Below are positions 37,130-48,032 of a DNA stretch of 64,000 nt, piece by piece. The stretch lies in NCBI RefSeq assembly GCF_028389875.1, contig NC_084663.1:97019190-97083189 (forward strand). The letters run 5' to 3'. The notes beneath the pieces are model-generated. The model saw only the letters and a program-made list of their open reading frames with translations. It had not been told where the DNA came from and made no database searches. Each line of letters starts with the position of its first letter. Within the stretch, counting starts at the first letter, position 1. This stretch comes from Rhea pennata (Eukaryota; Chordata; Aves; Rheiformes; Rheidae). Both the position numbers and the translations under genes were made by a program.

Positions 37130-37380
37130 AACATGCTGGATGATTAGGAAATAACTTTTGAACTGTATCATCCAAAAATGAGGTGTCACAATTGCCTCCA
37201 AAATAACTGCATTGTATTTGTGCAATAATAATTTTCAGCATGCAATTGGCCTTCTGGCTGTATGAATTAACAGCAATGATGGGTACAAAGCATAACCGCA
37301 GCATGACTGCTCTGTAATTGAAAAATAATTGCCACCACTGCATTGCAAAGTGAAACTCAGATTTCAATTCTGAGAAAAAA
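37130..37380. promoter_or_regulatory. candidate conserved non-coding element
   Basis: Unique sequence rich in ATTTGTGCAATAATAATT, CAGCATGCAATTGG and CTGTAATTGAAAAATAATTG, with several ATTG and TAATT cores. It carries an antisense open frame (37367-36939) with no domain. The regulatory reading is a guess from motif density. Confidence 0.2.
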
Positions 37381-38887
37381 AATTAACTTCCATTTAAAAG
37401 AATAACCTCTTCCAAGTTCAGCATGGAGGAAGAATGAATGTGTAACCGCACTGCAGTGCTGGCGCTCAATATAGTATAAAGAATAACCCTTAATATTGTG
37501 GGAATTATATGCCTGGATAAGGCTTAAATTGATATTCCTGTAATGCACAATTCCAGCCCCAGATGAAATGCATCTGCCGTGACTCACGTATTTTATAAGC
37601 CTTCCAAAGTCTTAAGAGAAGGTCCTGCACTATAGTAAGGTCTCAACATTTTCTAGATTTAATAGGTTCTCCACAGCGGCTGTGATACAAAATTGCCAAA
37701 TGACAAATGAGGCATTTTTTTGCTTCATCATTCATTTGCAAGATCTGGTGAACTGCAGTAGGCAGTTTCTCACTTTCTCACTATCAACTGAGAACCCACT
37801 TAATTTTATGAATATTGTCTAATCTTAGAAGATGGTATCTAAACATACTTAGTTATCATATTAAAAACAAATAAAAGGCCTATTCTTCCTATCTGAGACC
37901 TGGTGTTAATTTAAAGCAGCATTAAATAGGATTATTAAGCCATAACATCTACCATTTGCATTTTTAGTTAATGATGTTATTTACATTTCTCATTTACTTC
38001 TGGCAAAAGAATGTTAATAGAACAGATCACTTTCTCTCTTTTTTTTTTTTCTCTTCTCTCTCTCCTTAAGATTATTTACTTCATTTGTCTTCATTTTCTT
38101 TCTTTGCAGGTACCTGTCATATCCTTGGTTCCCCATTTCCTCCAATAAGCCTTTTTACCCTGTTGTCACTGACTAACCACCAAGAGATAGATAATAACGT
38201 CTTGTTCAAAAACCGTATCTGTCAAACAAGCCCCGTCATTTCAGCAACCATATAAAGAGCAGAAGTTGTTGATTGTTCTTGGTGGTTGATTAAACAAAAA
38301 GGAAAAATAGTTGGAGAACATACAGATCCCTCAAAGCCACAGTTCAATATATACCTTGAAAAATAAAAAAAAAAGAACATCAGCCTCTTCCTTATTTTAA
38401 AAGTGAGTGCAACGGCTTCTAAAAACTGAGAATTGATTGATAAAAGCCCTTCCATCCTAAGAACAATTTTCTGAAAGTCAGTGCTTCCCCTGAAATTCCA
38501 TTTTATCCCACAAAAACATACTACTAACAAATCAGCCCGTTCCCCTTCCCATGTCTCATACAGACTGTCCTGGCAGACTTCATTACAGTCTTAAAAGCAA
38601 GAAGACTAGGCAGTCTCAGGCATGGGTATTACTGTAATGGAGGAAGCTCAAATACAACGATGATACACAACAATACAAGGACCCCAAAAGGGGTAGATCA
38701 TTGAAAAATAGATTTCAGCTCAACCACCAAGAAAATCAATCCACATTGCTAAGACAGTTTGTACATCAACAAAAACCTCTACATATTAGTTGTTAGCCCT
38801 CAGTTCTGTAATCATCATTTGTAAGAAGAAATTGAATAAAATCCTTATCAACAAGCTGTAGCTCACCAAGGACACACAAATAGCTGT

Positions 38888-39020
38888 CCTGAGTCAGAGC
38901 AAAGGTCCACCTAGCCTAGTATCCTAAATGACAAAAGGTTAGAGAGAAACATGTAAAAGTATGACACAAACATAAAGGTGTTTCCATAGCACACCATCTC
39001 AGCACTCCGCAGGGTTTCCC
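38888..39020. mobile_element. old CR1/L3-like retroposon remnant
   Basis: CTGAGTCAGAGCAAAGGTCC followed by ACCTAGCCTAGTATCCTAAA is close to the same repeat consensus as the piece at 12203. The match fades after about 38940, so the right end is approximate. Confidence 0.55.
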
Positions 39021-39629
39021 AGAATTACCCTTACTGAACACTTTTTCTTCATTTTTATTTTTTTACTATGAAGCTACAACTCACCTTTCCTGAGAATTTC
39101 TCCTTCTGTAGTTCTCGAAGCAGTATTTCACTGTAGCAGACTGTTGCAGACTCTTTCTCCTTTACAGCTTACTCTCCATAGCTGTGGAGCCCTCCCTACC
39201 CAGTAGGCTTGTTTGCTCCAGCTGGTGTGTTTAGATTACCTGAATTAACTACCTTTTTGCCCCAGAGCAGAAAATTAACCTTTTCATGCCAGGTGCACCC
39301 CGTCACAAGAATCCTGTTTCCTTCACAAAGCAAATTGTATCACCACTAAGTAAACATCGGAATGACTTGGGTTTCAGGATATGCTGAATTTTACAGCTTC
39401 CAGAGTGCATTAAGCCCCAACAATAGCACCACAGGTGAATGCAGCAAGTTCCACAACCACAAAAAAAGAGAAAAGCATATCTGTATAATCTTTGAATGAA
39501 GCCTCAGACAATTAAATCTGGTCTCAGCCAGGCCCTTAGGAATTGCTGTGGGATGTGGTTTAAAAGGAACTAAGAGTCAACATGATGACAGATTCACAGC
39601 CTGCAGTGGTGCCCTGGCTGGCCAGTTCC

Positions 39630-39914
39630 TCACATCATATAAGCAAAGCACCGATATAATGAAGATTCTGCCTTTTCTAATAATCTCAAAAACTGTTTAG
39701 TCAGCAACATCAACACATCAAATGAAAGAATGCCAGTGCCTGAGGGCAAATCTGTAACTCCCAAGCTAGCTTTGCTTATTGCTAACAGTTTTCTTGCTAT
39801 AACTTCAAAACAGATAGAAAAGCCTTGAAGAGCCCGGATAACACCACATGTTAAACCACTGGCAAAAGTTGTTCCTAAGAGTACTACTTTGGCCACAGCT
39901 GTGCCAAAGACCAC
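39630..39914 (-). other. 94-codon antisense open frame, unrecognised
   Basis: The frame is hydrophobic and balanced in composition (VVLLGTTFASGLTCGVIRAL, then FSICFEVIARKLLAISKASL). It stays open a further 14 codons or so upstream of the ATG. I cannot name it. The surrounding intergenic DNA shows no splice sites I trust. Chance or an old retrocopy fragment are both possible. Confidence 0.2.
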
Positions 39915-40586
39915 AGTGAGGTGGTTGCGAAGAATACTGTGAGAATAAGCATTTACATGGTGAGATGATTAACTGTGTTGCGGGTCACATAAGAATGACA
40001 CATACAGGCAGACAATGTCCTTTCCAGGTGGTTATGCTGAACCCCAAACAGGGTAAGCCAGATTTCCCCCACTTCAGTGCACTGTAGCACACTCCAGCGC
40101 TCCAGACTTCTTCCTCCACTTACACTCTGAAACCCACAAAGACCTCTAAAAATGTCGGCCTTTCTTTCTGCTTTTTGCTGTCTGCTCCAAATTGATACGT
40201 CTTCTCTCCCAATTCACTCAACACTTTCCTCCAGGTATTTCCCCTTCAGCTCCATTCCCTCCCCTCCTCTCTCCATTACCCTAATCCTGCTCTAACATGA
40301 TGCTCACAAGCTTGTTTACTCAGCTTATACCCTCTCAACACTTCCCACACCATGCAGCTGTCTTGTCCTTGGAATTTCCCTTCAGGTAGGTAGTCTACAA
40401 TTACATAGGATGTAATGCAAACATTCTCATTCTGTTAGATTATGAATAGTCTGTAATCTTCATGAAAACATGGAGTATCTCTCACCGCTGCTCAGGTAGC
40501 AGCACACATAAACAGGAATCTTCTATCCATAGTAATGGTTGCAAACATTGGTTCATCTAAGTGCTACAAAAGTATAAACATTAAAA

Positions 40587-40720
40587 GCAGGTTTAGCTCA
40601 GTTGGTTAGAGCGTGGTGCTAATAATGCCAAGGTTGTGGGATCAATCCCCATACGGGTTATGCTGAGGGTTGGACTAGATGATCTCCAGAGGTCCCTTCC
40701 AACCTTACCATTCTATGATT
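40587..40720 (+). mobile_element. tRNA-Ile-derived SINE with CR1 3' tail
   Basis: The head at about 40587-40660 aligns with tRNA-Ile(AAT): TTAGCTCAGTTGGTTAGAGC (intact A box) and GTGGTGCTAATAATGCCAAG (anticodon loop CTAATAA), then a damaged B box (GGGATCAATCC in place of GGTTCGATCC). The tail at about 40665-40720 is CR1: GGTTGGACTAGATGATCTCC, AGAGGTCCCTTCCAACCTTA, ending ATTCTATGATT. This head-plus-tail design lets CR1 machinery mobilise the SINE. The structure resembles TguSINE-type elements of passerines. Confidence 0.9.
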
Positions 40721-42559
40721 GCAAAAAACCTACATGCAAGGTTACCTGACAAATGAAGAATAAAGGTCTCTTGGGGGCCATTGGTAAAATTATCCATCTT
40801 TTACCTTTTCTGCAGGAGAATTTTCAAGCTACGTGATACTCATTTCCTTGAAATCAGAGGCACGGTCTTACAGTAAGCACTCACCTTAATCTGTAGGTGA
40901 CTTCCCAACTTCACTGACACACCGTATAAAGTGTATTTCGGTGTTCTCCCCTCACCCCGCACCTCACTCCCAATTAATAGGAGTAACCAAACATAATTGT
41001 GACTTTCCAGGCTACAAACTACATTTGTTGGGAAAAATTCTTAACTCTTCGAGATACAAGACATCTCAAACACTAGGACTGTTACTGAGGATGTCTTTAT
41101 TGGTTTCTTTTCACATCTCAGAAACATTAGGGATCTGCTGCAATAAGCAGTGGATTTCATACTTTTCCCTGACAAACTTACAACCCAAATTCATCAAGAA
41201 ACACAAGAGCATACTTCCAGGCAGAGGAGGGAGCAGAAAAAAATGCCAGTGATAGCAATAAAAAAGGTAACAGGCTTTCTCACAGAATTCTGAACCCATT
41301 TTGGATGACTGTGTTCACAGGAACAGTTCAGATACAGCACAGAAAACCTCAACAGACAAGACTAGCTGAACACTGTAAGCATATGAGGGATTACAGAAGA
41401 AAATAGAGATGTAGTTGCAAGTGGAGGTGGAGACTATAAAGTGTTTGTCATTAGTAAGATGAATTATGTGCTTGCTGGTTCATGTCAGTGTTGAAGAGAA
41501 CTGAGGTAGAGGAAAGAGAAGAAAAACAGTCTTAGATAGAAAAGATGAAGGTGCAGACCAGTCGTGGCTATTGTGAGAGGAAGGCAGGGCTGAACCTGGC
41601 CAAAGATGGGATGTGGGTGAACAGAATAATTCCACTTTAAGTCTAGATAATAAAGGACATACTAGTGATAGCAGCTGCAGTGAAGAACAGAGAATTAAAA
41701 ATTTTAAAGGGTTCGACAATTGTACTTTGACCATACTGAACTGGTAATAAAGACGTAAACATCAAGAAGAAACAGCTGAAAGTCATGATGTTCATGCAAG
41801 CTAATAGCTCCAGAGAACTATGCCAGCTGCTAGTTCAAAGTATTCCTGATGAGCTGATGATGTAGATTTACTCACCTTTGTATATTTTGAAATTCAGTGA
41901 TGTTCAATCAGTAAATTATATACTAAAAATGAGTTCTCCTTACTGCACCTACTGCATTGTGGTCTTATGGAGACCAACATTATTAGGGAATATTTATTTT
42001 TCGCAGTTCCCTTCTCTTCATCATTATACAGGTGAAGAGAAAAAAGTGAGCTATTTTGGGGTAGGCACATACACTTCCCCAGCTATCTAGGGAGAAAACC
42101 TGGCCCTTTGAAATTAACACAGATGACTACAGTAGGCTGGTTGTTCTGCACATTCAGCTCAGCTGTCCAAAAGGAGCAGATGTTTTCCAAAGCCAAATGC
42201 ACGGCCTAGTTCTAAACTCCAACGGCTGGCATTCCTTGGCACACTCCCTCCTCCACACTTCACCAGATCAGCATGTGCATATACCCTCCACAAATGAAAA
42301 AGATGAACTTTAAAATGGAGTGTTTCCACATAAATCCTTATGAAGCATTTGGCAGTTTTGCTAGCGTCAAAAAAACATTTTGAGCAGGAGGCTACCTCAC
42401 ACTTCCCTCTGCTGCCAGGGCCCTGGCATCCTGTTGAATAATAATTTGTCTTAAAAGAAGTTCTTGGAGGAGGACGTAATAATCCCAGACTTGTGTAATC
42501 CTACTAAGTACTATTTCATTTGAAACAGGCATCCTGGCAGCTCAGAACAGTTCACAGTC

Positions 42560-42599
42560 AAGCACTCGCAAACATCATGAAGCACTCGCAAACATCATG
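42560..42599. repeat. two copies of a 20-bp unit
   Basis: The unit AGCACTCGCAAACATCATGA repeats head to tail at 42561 and 42581; the second copy differs only in its last base. Confidence 0.95.
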
Positions 42600-42730
42600 G
42601 CATTGGAACAGCTAAATCTTGTATGCCCACAGGAGGGAAGGGCTAGAAGAGAATTATCGTCTCTGTAGTTACCTGTTCCATTCCCATCTTGCAGCCTATT
42701 CATGGCAGTTATTGTAGTGAAAAAGGAAGC

Positions 42731-42769
42731 TTTTTTTTTTCTTTTCTTTTTTTTTTTTTTTTTTTTTTG
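42731..42769. repeat. T-rich tract with two C interruptions
   Basis: T runs broken by single C bases, in intergenic DNA. It may be an old poly(A) tail read on the opposite strand, but no adjacent gene copy is visible. Confidence 0.9.
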
Positions 42770-42978
42770 AACGAGTATTAATGTAGTTAGACTGGCTGAT
42801 TCCTACACATATCAATACAAATGTGAGCAGCTTTACCTCTACAAGATCAATTCTCATTGAGCTTGTGCTTTTGTTTCTGGAAGGCCTATGAAGCAACACT
42901 GTTATCACAGTGTATGTCACTCTGAGGCCTTTAAATTCCTTCTGCAGTTCAGGAAGGTTATGGAATTAACTTTTACTA

Positions 42979-43037
42979 ATTTAAGATTTATTTTGAGATT
43001 TAAGATTAAGAGCTTTGGGATTTAAGATTTATTTTGA
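42979..43037. repeat. dispersed 18-bp direct repeat
   Basis: ATTTAAGATTTATTTTGA occurs at 42979-42996 and again at 43020-43037, with a partial copy between them. Confidence 0.9.
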
Positions 43038-43844
43038 ACTAGAATTCTCCATGCTAGGTATCAGGATAATACACAGTGTTTTATTATGTAAATTTATAAT
43101 TCTCCAGATGGAGACGCACTGCAACTGATAAGCGGAGGCAGGTACCTTGTTCAGAATTAGATGACTAGATTTATCAACATAAATTTCTTGAAATATCCCC
43201 AAAGCATCCAGCTGATACAATCTGTGATACAACCAAGTGTCAGCTGACTTCCACAAGAGAGGGTAAAAATGAAACAAACAGGCAGCAAGCAGACTAAGGA
43301 CAAGTATCTAAACAGTTAAATTCTGTACTTAGTAACATGCTAGTGAATCACATAATGGATAAGGATTTAAACAAGGACTAAACAGGGGACTGTCAAAATC
43401 TCACCCTTCAAGGTCTGAGCCTATCTGCAGGGAATGATGTTGGGCTTTAAACAGTAATGGTTACATGATCTTGCAAAGTGGTGGGCTTAGCTTTTTCTAA
43501 ATATTTTCAGAATGTTGGAATACAAAGACAAGAAAAAGAAATGTTTTATACTTCTAAAATATTTTTTACATTAAGACTTGCAATGCTTGTAAAGGAATGT
43601 AAGGGAATAAGATTTAAAGCAACATCACTGCAAGTTTGTCATCAGCTTCTTCAGGAAAAATCTTGTTTGATAATTTGTAAATTAATCTGGATTTGGACAT
43701 ATAGTTCATTCACTTTGAATTCTAAATGTTGATTATTATCTTTCTGCTATACAACTATTAGCTACGCATTCTGAAGTTACTGTCAATTTCTAATTTTTTA
43801 CTGCTGGAATTTAGAAAGTGAAATAATGAGTGGGGATGTAAAGA

Positions 43845-43983
43845 GAATCATAGAATTGGTAGGGCTGGAAGGAACCTCTGGAGATCACCTAGTCCAACCC
43901 TCAAATAAGTGGTCCGTACAGGGATCGAACCTGCGACCTTGGCATTATTAACACCACACTCTAAACAGCTGAGCTAAGAGGAT
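43845..43983 (-). mobile_element. tRNA-Ile-derived SINE with CR1 3' tail, opposite orientation
   Basis: On the minus strand the head reads CTTAGCTCAGCTGTTTAGAG, GTGTTAATAATGCCAAGGTC and GCAGGTTCGATCCCTGTACG, so the B box is intact and the A box slightly altered. The tail reads GAGGGTTGGACTAGGTGATC, TCCAGAGGTTCCTTCCAGCC and ends ATTCTATGATTCTC. The 5' acceptor strand does not pair with the 3' end, so it is not a tRNA gene. It lies 3.1 kb from the SINE at 40587. Confidence 0.9.
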
Positions 43984-45319
43984 GTCTAAATGCAGTGATT
44001 CACCTTATTTTACAGCAAAGTCTCATATTTTCTGGTTTACAAGACAATGTTCAGCTTTTGCACAAAGTAGGTTATGTTTCCACAGAAGTATATGAAAAAC
44101 AGTAACATTCAGTATCAGAGAGAGAGACAGAGAGAGGCTTGAAAAATCATAGACCAACCCAATATTCTGTTAACATTAATTTTATAAAATACCTTACAAG
44201 AACAGATAAAGAACTTGAGCTTACATAATAACCAGAATTGAAAAAGAACATGGAATAAAATATAAATTAATTGAACACATCACTAAGTCTGCCACATGTT
44301 AGACAAGTTTATAAAAGGCATTTTCAGATAAAATAGTTATTTGGAAGAAAATCCTTCAAAATGGAAACTACTGAAGTCCTTTTTCAAGAAGTCATTCCTA
44401 AAGCGCTAAATTCCAGGTCAACAGGCAGTACCTGAATCTGCTTAAAATACTCTGTTTATATGCTTCCAAATTTGTCAAGCTTTAAGACACAGATTTATAT
44501 GCTTTCAGGTCAGTGCAAAGTAAAGCTTCAAGCTGAAAATTTGAGAAATGTAACTGAAAAAAATGATCCTGGTACAAAACTTCCTAAATTCACATTATGA
44601 AAAAATGTCTATGCCAGATGCACTGTTCAGATACGAAACATTAACAAGTTTTACCAGTGGCCATTATAGGGTTCCAGCCAAGCCATTATATGGCTAATCA
44701 TATTTAATTCATTTATTTTAGCACAATTTCATTTTTTCCCTACTTAGAGTCTTTGAAAAGGATCCATGCTGCCGATGTACACTTACTTTCCTCAACTTCT
44801 GATTCAGTCCATTTGCTTAAAATGCAGTAATTTAGCCAGGACGAGATGAATGGTGAGGCCCACAGACACCAGAATGATGGTCTAAATCCTGCAATGGCAT
44901 TTAATTGGAGGAAATATGCCTGTAGCCTTCATCGTGATAGCAAACGTCTATCTGAGTTTAATCAACTTTGTTCATCCAAGAACTCTCACTGAAGTCACTC
45001 TTGCTTAAAGTTGTATATGTGCAAAACACATTGCCAGGCTCAATCTTTTAGTTTTTAGAAGGTTAAAATATTTTTCAGAGAACTAGTCTGTGGCCAGATT
45101 AATTTCTTTTAAACTCATTAATTCCTGCATAGTAAACAGCAACACTCTTAGCAATGCAATTTCACTCTGTTTGAGTTTAAATCTATTAACCCAAACAGGT
45201 TTGAAAGGGCCTTCACATTCCACTGTTTAAAAGTGTGATGATTATGCTCATTTGAAGATTAATGCAACTCTTAAAGATACCACTGAGGATATTGTTCATC
45301 AAGTTTTTCAAGCAGTTCC

Positions 45320-45348
45320 AAAAAAATAAAATAAAATAAAATAAAAAG
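45320..45348. repeat. AAAAT pentanucleotide microsatellite
   Basis: About four to five ATAAA units in intergenic sequence. Confidence 0.9.
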
Positions 45349-46994
45349 CTGTTGGTATTCACAACCAAAAATGAGAAGCAAATAATTTAAAATCCATATC
45401 CTTTAAAATCCTCTATCAGGCAACAGTTCCAACTTCTAACTGAAACATAGAAGTGTCATTTATACTAATCTGCAGCATAAAATTGAGAAAATGAGACAAT
45501 ATGGTAGATTTATCCATTAAAATATAAAATTTCAAAACTCAATCTGCAGATGGTTTGCTTGTTCTTGTACAGCATTTTTACTGTCATCGCTGCTATGCTG
45601 CCAGTTACACTAGAACCATGCTTAAGTAATTCCAGCACAACCTCAGTGTTTAACAGCATGCATCATTCTGAATTTATAGTTAACTAAAATGCTAGAATGT
45701 TATCAATATGATACAGTAAACAAACCAAATGAACACAAGAGCTCAAGACAGCATATTTTTCCCCAAAACAGAAGAGAAAGATTTACTCAAACTAAAAGCC
45801 CAAAATGTAACTTCAGTCAAAACTTTTCATAAGCTGTACTCAAGGAATGAATATTTAAAGGAAGTTGCAAATGCCCTTTTCTAGAACAAACTCGGAATCA
45901 TTGGCTTAAATCAAAATGGAACAGAAACTCCTTCCTATAGCCTGAATTCTCCTAATCATCTTCTATCACTGGACCAAAGCAGATTAATGATAGACGTACT
46001 ATGCTTTGCATTACCATGAAATGATATATTTAATCATTTTTAAGAATAAGCTCTTTGATGAAGTGATGGACTTTGACACATAACAGTAACTTCCACTGAG
46101 CGTTCTCAGTTACTTTCAATTCTGTACTTCAGGTATTTGCTGTCTTTAAATCTCTAAAACAAATGCACTGGCTACTGAGATCTTAACCTGCAAGTGGTTT
46201 ACCTTTAACCACCTGCTAAGAGTTAAGGAGAAAACTGACAACTGAAAGGGAACAATAAATATATATCTCATACCCAGTTTTGCACAATGTAAAAGTTCTC
46301 AGATACTGGTCACATTTCAAAACATGTAAACTATTCTATCTACCACTCGGTTTATCTTTCGAAGAGTAACATAGGAAAAGATGATTTCAAAGTTTCCTAT
46401 AAAAACAGGAAAGCAGCAATCATAAAATTATTCTGGAAGTATGTACTCTTAACTTTTGAGTATACTAAGAACAGACTTAAAATTAGAAAAATTTTTAATT
46501 TGGCTTGCATTAATGTGGACTTTAAAATAAAACCTCAGAGCCTCACTAGCCATCTATAGCAAAGAAGTATCTTTCCAACTAAGCAGCTGGAAAGTGAATG
46601 AGTGAATTTGGGTATTAAACACATACTCAAGCATAATAATGTGTACAGAGATTACTAAAGAGCTTTGCAAAAAATATTGATACAGTAGCATTAGGACTTA
46701 ACAGTGCATTAAAGCTTTAAAGTTTCCATATTAATACAAACTGATCCAAGCCACGATGAACCACAGGATAATCACTCAAACAAAAAATTAACCAAATTCC
46801 TCTTTGCAGAAGCTAGAACTGGAATTTACCTGAATATCATTAAAAAGATTCCTTCTAGTCTGGCATGCCTCATAAGGCATGGAGAACTGGTGCCCTTGGT
46901 GTGTAATCAGAATAGACTGCATTTGGCTTTTTTGAACATTTGCGATCAAATAATCAAAATTTAAAGAGCTTTTACAGATCATGACATTGTACTA

Positions 46995-47769
46995 TGGCTG
47001 CATTAACTACTTTATTTGTAGGTTGGGACTTCTTGTTTGTTCTTAATTGTGGAAACTGTGGATAAAAGACCTTGAGGATTATAGATCACAGAATTCATGT
47101 TAAACAGAAAGCTGCCCAACATTACTGTCAAAATACCTTTAGAAAGGCAGTTCATAGACAGAATAATGCATTTTACATTCAGATTTTTCCTCTCTTAGAA
47201 GCAAAGGAATCTCAGAAGACCAAAAAAAAAAAAAAAATCAGTAGTGAAGGCCACATATTTTTTGCACTTGTTTGATGAGCTGAAATGCAAAAACAATTAA
47301 AGCATCTTGTAAGAGAAAAGAACAAATACAGGGCTTCTATAAAGTGATGATTTAGTTGATGGTGTGGTCAGCATGGAAATTGTTGTGAATGCTACAGCAG
47401 AACTGACCACACGTACAAGTGAATATGAACAGAAACACAGTACAGGCATCATCTAGAAAACTGTAACTTGCCAACTTGTAAACAAGAAAAAGCATTTCAC
47501 AGATTAAAAGTTCTAGAGAAGTAAACTTCTTTAAATTATTTTGTCAGTTCAACCCTGATTTAAAAAAGTATGGCTAGCAAAAATACATAAGCCTCAGCAT
47601 ATTTATAAGTCTTGATCAGAGCAGCCATGATCCTTTGATAAACTGCTGGAAACAAACATCTTCCTATTAATGATGAGAGAAAAACATTCCCTTTTCTCTT
47701 CTTTCTCTCATTCCCCAATCTGCACACATATACGTAGAATTCACATGCTTCAAGAAAATCTTCATGCTG
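46995..47769 (-). other. CBLB: CBLB 3' UTR (proximal form)
   Basis: This minus-strand sequence lies between the stop codon and the first AATAAA on that strand (47016-47011, seen as TTTATT on +). I see no intervening AATAAA. Cleavage would fall near 46990-47000. A longer UTR using more distal signals (for example near 44715) cannot be excluded. Confidence 0.45.
47011..47016 (-). terminator. CBLB: candidate CBLB poly(A) signal AATAAA
   Basis: The first canonical hexamer on the minus strand after the CBLB stop codon, about 755 nt downstream. Use is inferred only. Confidence 0.4.
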
Positions 47770-48032
47770 CTATAGATTGAGACGTGGGGAGACTGGTGGT
47801 GGAAAGCAGACAAACTCTCTTAAAATACTACGGGCCACATCAACATTATTCTGGGCTATTTCAAGTGCCCTCTTGACTTCTTCAAAGGAATAGCCCTCTC
47901 CCATAAGTTTTGCAATTTTTGCATCCACATTTTCCGTGGAATTGTCAGAGCTGTACGCTTTCCTGTGGTGTATTTCTGGTGCAGTCCTCCGAGGAAGTGG
48001 TTTAGGGGGCCTTGCTGGTGCTTGTGAACTAT
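47770..48032 (-). CDS. CBLB: CBLB terminal coding exon: CIN85-type ligand and UBA domain
   Basis: On the minus strand the acceptor is GAAACAG and the stop codon TAG is at 47772-47770. It begins [26 protein letters not shown] fits the P-x-P-x-P-R motif through which Cbl proteins bind CIN85/CD2AP. The UBA domain of about 40 residues follows: [20 protein letters not shown], then [20 protein letters not shown]. It has the M-G-x-G-Y loop that in Cbl-b binds ubiquitin chains. The tail reads [14 protein letters not shown], where human has FAFPPP, so there is one extra residue here. Confidence 0.97.

Larger units (their letters stand above)
28001..38000. other. intergenic, middle part
   Basis: No gene supported. 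It contains C15 and T36 homopolymers, a purine-rich zone at about 28280-28680, an A21 run at 31689-31709, the TA/CA microsatellite at 31991 and the candidate element at 37130. Overlapping open frames at about 30130-30500 show no recognisable domain. Confidence 0.7.
38001..46994. other. intergenic, CBLB-proximal part
   Basis: No gene supported. It contains one old CR1-like remnant, the two opposed tRNA-Ile/CR1 SINEs, a 20-bp tandem duplication and several simple repeats. The SINE-free stretch 44100-46990 is AT-rich and featureless to me. Confidence 0.7.

Noticed and set aside
36939..37367. 142-codon minus-strand open frame
   Set aside because: Codon composition looks like chance. I prefer non-coding conservation as explanation for this block.
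40587..40660. Possible tRNA-Ile gene on the plus strand
   Set aside because: Mutated B box and a fused CR1 tail show a SINE.
43905..43983. Possible tRNA-Ile gene on the minus strand
   Set aside because: D, anticodon and T arms are recognisable, but the acceptor stem does not pair and a CR1 tail follows, so it is a SINE head.
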